A stretch of 64,000 nucleotides of DNA from the NCBI GenBank assembly GCA_039930045.1, contig JBDSQB010000012.1, positions 50,570 through 114,569 of the forward strand. The letters are read 5' to 3'. The notes beneath the pieces are model-generated. The model ran no database searches, was not told the origin of the DNA, and worked only from the letters and a program-made list of their open reading frames with translations. Shown piece by piece: positions 59,150-64,000 of the stretch. The position numbers and the translations under genes are program-made. Each line of letters starts with the position of its first letter. Within the stretch, counting starts at the first letter, position 1. The DNA comes from Chthoniobacterales bacterium (GTDB taxonomy: Bacteria > Verrucomicrobiota > Verrucomicrobiia > Chthoniobacterales > DASVRZ01).

Positions 59150-60511
59150 GTGAGCATCACTCCCTCTCCACGGCATATTAGTTTCCCAAATGACTTCGTT
59201 TGGGGTGTGGCTACCGCAGCAGCGCAAATCGAAGGAGCCGCATTCGAAGGTGGCAAGGGAGAATCGATCTGGGATCGCATGGCGAGGGTGCCGGGCAAGG
59301 TGCTCAATGGCGATACCCTAGATGTGGCCTGCGATCATTATCACCGCTATCCGGAAGATTTCGCAATGATGCGCCAGTTAGGTATCCAGCATTATCGCTT
59401 CTCGATTTCCTGGCCACGCATTTATCCGCAGGGAGACGGCGCGATCAATCAGGAGGGACTGGATTTCTACAATCGGCTGATTGATAGTTTGCTTGAGCAT
59501 GGCATCACGCCGTGGGTAACGCTCTTTCACTGGGATTTACCGCAAGCATTGGAAGATCGCGGCGGTTGGCGCTCACGAATTGTTCCCGAGGCTTTCGCCG
59601 TTTATGCGGAAATGATCGTCAAGGCGCTGGGTGATCGGGTTAAAAACTGGATTACCTTGAATGAGATCCGGTGCTTCACACTCTTCGGGTATGGTGAAGG
59701 CTGGATGGCACCCGGCGTTTTTGAATCAGCTAAAGTGGTTAATCAAACCTATCATCACGCCTTACTCGCCCACGGATATGCCGTGAAAGCAGTTCGCAAA
59801 TATGGCGGAACCGACGCTCGGGTAGGAATCACCGATAATCCTGATGTTCCGGTTCCTGTCACGGAAACTGCCACGGACATAGCCGCCGCCAAGGCTTGGT
59901 TTATCGAGAAGAATGCTCATATTCTGGAACCCATTTTTACAGGTCGATATTCGGACGAATATATTAAACGTTGCGGGGCTGACCGACCTGAAGTGGCTCT
60001 GGGCGATATGGAGTTGATCAGTCAATCGACGGATTTCCTTGGGCTGAATATTTATACCGGATGCTACATTCGCGCAGGAAACAACATGCCCTACGAGCAG
60101 ATGGAATTCCCCGCGGATTATCCGTCCACGACGTGTCCCTGGTTAAAGGTCATGCCGCAGGTACTCTATTGGGGACCCCGACTCGCGTGTGAGTGTTATG
60201 GGGTTCAAGCTATTTACATTACTGAAAATGGATGCGGCTATGACGACGAACCTGTAGTCGCAGGTCAAGTGAACGACTTGCATCGTCGCGATCTGGTCCG
60301 GAACTATCTGTCTGAGCTACATCGAGCGATTCAGGACGGCGTGCCCATTCACGGCTACTTCCTCTGGTCGCTAATGGATAACTTCGAGTGGAAGGACGGC
60401 TATACCAGAAGGTTTGGGATTGTTCATAATGACTATTCCACGCAAAAACGCACTCCGAAATTAAGCGCTCTGTGGTATTCCAGCGTCATACGCGAGAACC
60501 GTTTGCTTTAA
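59150..60511 (+). CDS. Beta-glucosidase-type enzyme, glycoside hydrolase family 1
   Basis: A 453-residue GH1 enzyme of normal length. Start is GTG. The N-terminal FPNDFVWGVATAAAQIEGA is the family signature; the acid/base E172 lies in TLNEIRCF (I in place of the usual P), and the nucleophile E359 in YITENGCG. No signal peptide, hence cytosolic cleavage of beta-linked glucose, galactose, fucose or mannose from imported oligosaccharides. It follows the dehydrogenase gene and is convergent with the fucosidase gene; a small inverted repeat CCGCC/GGCGG at 60513-60533 spans the junction. Confidence 0.93.
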   Translation: MSITPSPRHISFPNDFVWGVATAAAQIEGAAFEGGKGESIWDRMARVPGKVLNGDTLDVACDHYHRYPEDFAMMRQLGIQHYRFSISWPRIYPQGDGAINQEGLDFYNRLIDSLLEHGITPWVTLFHWDLPQALEDRGGWRSRIVPEAFAVYAEMIVKALGDRVKNWITLNEIRCFTLFGYGEGWMAPGVFESAKVVNQTYHHALLAHGYAVKAVRKYGGTDARVGITDNPDVPVPVTETATDIAAAKAWFIEKNAHILEPIFTGRYSDEYIKRCGADRPEVALGDMELISQSTDFLGLNIYTGCYIRAGNNMPYEQMEFPADYPSTTCPWLKVMPQVLYWGPRLACECYGVQAIYITENGCGYDDEPVVAGQVNDLHRRDLVRNYLSELHRAIQDGVPIHGYFLWSLMDNFEWKDGYTRRFGIVHNDYSTQKRTPKLSALWYSSVIRENRLL

Positions 60512-60525
60512 GCCGCCGCTCATAG

Positions 60526-61782
60526 CTAGGCGGTGAGTTCGGCCACTCTTACCACCATATCAATCCCGTAGTCGTAACCTTCGCAGTTGAGGGTTACTTT
60601 TCCATCGGAGCTTTGGCTGAAGATTCCCGGTGTACAATCATCCAGCCATCGAACGCTTTGAATGCCAACGGGTAGATAATCGATGATACGGGACGCGTTA
60701 CTGTTTCCGTGTTTCACTACATGAGCATCCCCACGGCGTCCGAGATCATGCGCGAAATAAAAGAAACGTCCTTCGTCATGAAGAACAAAATCTTTTCCCT
60801 CGCATCTGGCGTCAAACGGTCGCGCATCGTAAATCAGATCGCCATGTGACTCGATCCATTTTCCAACTATTCTCAGTGCGGCGGCTTCATAAGCGGGAAT
60901 GCCGCCCGTAGCGGTTGGCCCTATGTTAAGAAGATAGTTGGCACCGACTCTGCGGCAGGCGCAGAGATGCTGAATAATTGCCGCAGGACTCTTGAAGTTG
61001 TAATCGCGAGCGCCGATTCCCCAATGGCTGTTCATCGTTTCGCACATTTCCCCGGCGACATACTTAGACCAGCCGCGGCGATCCGGAGCAATGGGTAGTC
61101 CTTGTTCAAAGGTCGTGCTATCAATTTCCGGATGCCCTTTCGCACCTTGAGCATCCAAACCCGTATTGTTGATGATCATTGCCTCTGGCTGGAAACGGCG
61201 GATTATTTCAAAGAGACGGTCTTCCTTCCAATCCGCGTGCTCGCGTGACCAATTACCGTCAAACCAAAATCCACCGATCTCTCCGTAGTTTCGACATAGC
61301 ACTTCCACAGACGCGTGGAGATAGTCGAGATAGTCATCGAACTTGGATTCACTGCAATTCGCCGAGCCCCATCTCCAATCCAGAGTGGTATGGTAGAGAA
61401 ATGGAACAATATCCTCGGCGCGACACGCTTCCACGAACTCGGCGACGATGTCTCTTCCAGCCGGAGAATGCGGTGAATCGAAAGTGGAAAGTCCTCTTGT
61501 GTCGTAGAGAGAAAATCCGTCGTGATGTCGCGTGGTTAGAGTGATGTAGCGCATGCCGCTCTCTCGTGCCAAACGGGCAAATGCCCGGGCATCGAAATCC
61601 GCAGCCGTGAAATTTCCGGCAAGCTTCTCATAGTCGCTAACCGAGATACCTTTGTGATGTTGAATCCATTCTCCCTGACCTAGCTGTGAATAGAGTCCCC
61701 AATGAATGAAGAGTCCATAGCCGAGTCTTTCGAAGCGTGCCACGCGGTTAGACGGCTCCGGAATTTGCGGGGAGGCGAACAT
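60526..61782 (-). CDS. Alpha-L-fucosidase, glycoside hydrolase family 29
   Basis: A 418-residue GH29 enzyme. The family pattern is clear: FERLGYGLFIHWGLYSQLGQGEWIQHH at the start, YITLTTRHHDGFSLYDTRGL, and the nucleophile aspartate in FWFDGNWS (D175 from this start). The C-terminal part is a beta-sandwich. No signal peptide, so cytosolic. The ATG at 61782 is used because it lies 5 bp after the stop of the mannosidase gene; the longer frame to 61839 would overlap it. The enzyme would remove terminal alpha-fucose, complementing the mannosidases. Confidence 0.93.
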   Translation of the reverse strand: MFASPQIPEPSNRVARFERLGYGLFIHWGLYSQLGQGEWIQHHKGISVSDYEKLAGNFTAADFDARAFARLARESGMRYITLTTRHHDGFSLYDTRGLSTFDSPHSPAGRDIVAEFVEACRAEDIVPFLYHTTLDWRWGSANCSESKFDDYLDYLHASVEVLCRNYGEIGGFWFDGNWSREHADWKEDRLFEIIRRFQPEAMIINNTGLDAQGAKGHPEIDSTTFEQGLPIAPDRRGWSKYVAGEMCETMNSHWGIGARDYNFKSPAAIIQHLCACRRVGANYLLNIGPTATGGIPAYEAAALRIVGKWIESHGDLIYDARPFDARCEGKDFVLHDEGRFFYFAHDLGRRGDAHVVKHGNSNASRIIDYLPVGIQSVRWLDDCTPGIFSQSSDGKVTLNCEGYDYGIDMVVRVAELTA

Positions 61783-61787
61783 AACAG

Positions 61788-64000
61788 CTAGGAATTTCCG
61801 ATCCGAATGACTTTGGGAGTAGCTAGATTCGCGGGCCAATCCAGCGTGGTTGGTATTCCTGGGTAAACGTCAAAGAAATTATCCGGCAAAGCGGTGTCAC
61901 CTTCAAGATCAAGACATACCCGCCAGGCGAAGGTATCGCTTTCAAAAATAGCCTTTCCCTCGATTTGTCGAATACGAAGCTGACTCTCCGGCCATTTCAT
62001 TTCCTTAAACAGCGGGAGAAAGAGAGTATCGCGAGCCACTTCAATGTCACCTTGTTTCAACAAAGCGTAGGCCACATGAGTCGTAGTGCCGAGAGAATCC
62101 CATTGAGCCGCATCGAATTCCGCAATGATCGTACTAGCGTTCTCCGGAAGATTTACAACCGAGGTTAGATTGAGTGGATAGCCTCCATCTAGCGCGAATA
62201 GACCACATCGGAGTTCCATTGATATTTCGGGGCCCTCATTGATTCCATAGATGCGAACAAAGTCGGATTCGCGCGTCACAACAACTGCGACAGGTGCATA
62301 AGCTCGTTTTACCGGCCAAAAGGCAGGTGTGCGGCGCAAATAATAATCCACAATGGTCCAGCTTCTCGTGGTCGGCCAAGTGTCATTATACATCCAAAAT
62401 ATCGCTGCCGAGCTGTCAAACATGCGCCGACGAAAATTCTTAACGTATTCACTCAACCCGATGCCCTGCAACAGTCCTCCCCAATAAACGTAATCTTCCA
62501 CACTCATGGTATCGATGCTTTTACCCAGCCAAAACTCGAGCATTTCATCAGGATACGGTTTGCTGCCTCCCCAGAAGGAGACGCTGTTGTCATGCAGTTC
62601 CCATGCGAATGATCCCGGCTGATCCATGCCTGGCGGCAGGCAGGCCATTACCGTTTGAAGAGCGTTGGGGCCGAGGATGCCGCCTTCATTCGGAAAACGG
62701 CAAATCATCTCTCGATACTTACGGAAGTCGTTATCGGCAAAACCAATATTCCATGGATGTTGATCGCCACTTTCATCCGCATTGGGAGGAGCGCCATCTG
62801 GTGAAAAAGGGGAACTAGGCTGGTAGTAGCGTGTGCCATCCTCCTCGCGCAACAGGGAAGGCAACAACCGGTGAAATAGAACGTAATCCGGTGCCACAAT
62901 TCCTTTTTCCCAACCCCATTCCAAGCCTCCCCATTCCATTTCGTTGTTTCCGCACCAGATGATCAGGCTCGGATGATGAGCCAGCCTTCTAATATGATGA
63001 ATGGCTTCTTTTCTAACATCATTGTAAAAGGCTTCGTCGTATCCAGGATAACGATTGCAGGCGAAAATAAACTCCTGCCAAACCAGGATGCCGCGTTCAT
63101 TGCAGAGGTCGTAAAATTCGTCGCTCTCGTATAGTCCCCCACCCCAGATGCGCAGGAAATTGCAGTTGGATTCCACCGCGCGATCGATCAAGGTCACATA
63201 GCGTTCGCGGTTGATTCGGTTAAAAATAATATCAGCCGGAACGAAATTTCCACCTTTGCAGAAGATCGGCTTTCCGTTGATTTCCACGATGAAATAATGG
63301 CCCTGCTCGGGATGCGGCTCCTGATTGATGCGGACGTGGCGGAATCCGATTCGACGGGAATCTACCCATTCATTTCCATCCCATGAAAGCTTGGCGTTCA
63401 CCGTGTAAAGTGGCTGCGCTCCATGACCGATTGGCCACCAAAGTTCCGGTCGCTCCACGTCGATAACTGCTTCCAGTCGATTGGTTCCTGGCTTCACGAC
63501 AAACTCGATGGTTTGAGTTAAATCCTTTTCAGGCAGGGAGACAGTCAGCGTTACTTTCGTTTCTATAAATCCCTCCACAATCAGCCTCGCTGTAACCGAG
63601 CCGCGTTCTAGTTGCGAATCTAGTTTGGCCAGTACGACCAAGGTTTCGATGCGAAGAGCAGAAGTGCGCTCAAGATAGACATTTCCATGAATACCTACAT
63701 TCAGTAAACGTGGAGACCAGTCCCATCCGTGAGAACTCTGGACGATGCGCAGCCAGGGACGCTTCTGAGGAGCGGCATCCGGGACATGTTCCAGTCCTTT
63801 CGTTTGTTTGTCAGCAGCGTGGACCAGCCCGCTTTCGACGGTGACCACAAGGATGTTTTCTCCATCGATTAAATGATCGGTGACATCCAGTCGGCAGGGA
63901 TAAAAATAGTTCGCGTGTCTGCCAACTTCCTTTCCATTGAGATAAATGACAGCCGCGAGTGCCAATCCCTCGAAAACCAGCCAGGCGCGCTCGCCCACTA
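61788..64000 (-). CDS. Beta-mannosidase-type GH2 enzyme, N-terminus missing
   Basis: Partial at the window edge: the visible ~737 residues start inside the N-terminal sugar-binding domain (WLVFEGLALAAVIYLNGKEVGRHANYFYPCRLDVTDHL). Then follow the immunoglobulin-like domain (VEGFIETKVTLTVSLPEKDL), the TIM barrel (FCKGGNFVPADI, NFLRIWGGGLYESDEFYDLCNERGILVWQEFIFACNRYP) with acid/base glutamate in WCGNNEMEWG and a probable nucleophile in RFPNEGGILG. These fit GH2 beta-mannosidases. It would trim non-reducing beta-mannose from short glycans. It is followed 5 bp later by the fucosidase gene. Confidence 0.92.
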   Translation of the reverse strand, partial: VGERAWLVFEGLALAAVIYLNGKEVGRHANYFYPCRLDVTDHLIDGENILVVTVESGLVHAADKQTKGLEHVPDAAPQKRPWLRIVQSSHGWDWSPRLLNVGIHGNVYLERTSALRIETLVVLAKLDSQLERGSVTARLIVEGFIETKVTLTVSLPEKDLTQTIEFVVKPGTNRLEAVIDVERPELWWPIGHGAQPLYTVNAKLSWDGNEWVDSRRIGFRHVRINQEPHPEQGHYFIVEINGKPIFCKGGNFVPADIIFNRINRERYVTLIDRAVESNCNFLRIWGGGLYESDEFYDLCNERGILVWQEFIFACNRYPGYDEAFYNDVRKEAIHHIRRLAHHPSLIIWCGNNEMEWGGLEWGWEKGIVAPDYVLFHRLLPSLLREEDGTRYYQPSSPFSPDGAPPNADESGDQHPWNIGFADNDFRKYREMICRFPNEGGILGPNALQTVMACLPPGMDQPGSFAWELHDNSVSFWGGSKPYPDEMLEFWLGKSIDTMSVEDYVYWGGLLQGIGLSEYVKNFRRRMFDSSAAIFWMYNDTWPTTRSWTIVDYYLRRTPAFWPVKRAYAPVAVVVTRESDFVRIYGINEGPEISMELRCGLFALDGGYPLNLTSVVNLPENASTIIAEFDAAQWDSLGTTTHVAYALLKQGDIEVARDTLFLPLFKEMKWPESQLRIRQIEGKAIFESDTFAWRVCLDLEGDTALPDNFFDVYPGIPTTLDWPANLATPKVIRIGNS

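Noticed and set aside
60513..60533. Rho-independent terminator between the GH1 and GH29 genes
   Set aside because: Only a 5-bp stem with an 11-nt loop and no U tract; too weak to list as a terminator.

Overview
The window looks like a chromosomal segment of a Verrucomicrobiota bacterium, probably of the Chthoniobacter/Spartobacteria type. The evidence is a four-gene pseudopilin set matching the Verru_Chthon cassette families (A, B, C, D), two very large autotransporter-repeat proteins with PEP-CTERM tails, many secreted carbohydrate-active enzymes without a SusC/SusD pair in view, and mostly weak Shine-Dalgarno signals. The taxonomic call is inference from gene families, not from a phylogenetic marker.

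Region 1 (1-13.3 kb) is GC-rich core genome: a tail-specific protease (cut by the window edge), a metallo-beta-lactamase-fold hydrolase, an M16 peptidase overlapping ispD, a YqeY-like protein, a small coiled-coil protein, tRNA-Ser(UGA), a PAP2 phosphatase, an ArnT/PMT-like glycosyltransferase, a DUF4412 protein, a Maf pyrophosphatase, a YeeZ-like epimerase, a ThuA-like protein, a secreted choice-of-anchor-D protein and leuA. Upstream of leuA lies what looks like a classical attenuator: a leucine-rich leader peptide, a strong hairpin and a terminator-like stem with a U tract.

Region 2 (13.55-18.26 kb) is the tmRNA gene ssrA followed by a 4.3-kb integrated element. A 32-bp direct repeat of the ssrA 3' end flanks a tyrosine integrase, an excisionase-like HTH protein, a winged-helix protein, an XRE repressor-like protein, an exported OB-fold protein and one unknown gene. 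Candidate integrase arm sites sit just inside both ends, and a 36-bp repeat pair lies in the middle.

Region 3 (18.4-43 kb and 58-64 kb) is a polysaccharide- and glycan-degradation region: a serine hydrolase, two deacetylase-like proteins, GH38, GH172 with an MFS importer, a GH28-like beta-helix protein, three AXE1-type acetyl esterases, two heparinase II/III-like lyases, a sialate O-acetylesterase, GH1, GH29, GH2 and a LacI regulator. The mix of alpha-mannosidase, beta-mannosidase, fucosidase, uronic-acid-type enzymes and several deacetylases points to a complex acetylated heteropolysaccharide. A heparinase-esterase gene pair occurs twice.

Region 4 (42.5-57.9 kb) is the cell-surface part. 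The Verru_Chthon cassette D-B-C-A is followed on the same strand by two paralogous unknown secreted proteins and then, with only short gaps, by the second set of polysaccharide genes down to 34.8 kb. This could be one ~15-kb transcription unit tying an envelope pseudopilin apparatus to polysaccharide breakdown. Upstream are two giant autotransporter-repeat/PEP-CTERM proteins separated by a degenerate 21-bp tandem array. A shared -10-like element, CTATAA(G/C)TAG or a close variant, lies upstream of the cassette, both giant proteins and the first heparinase operon.
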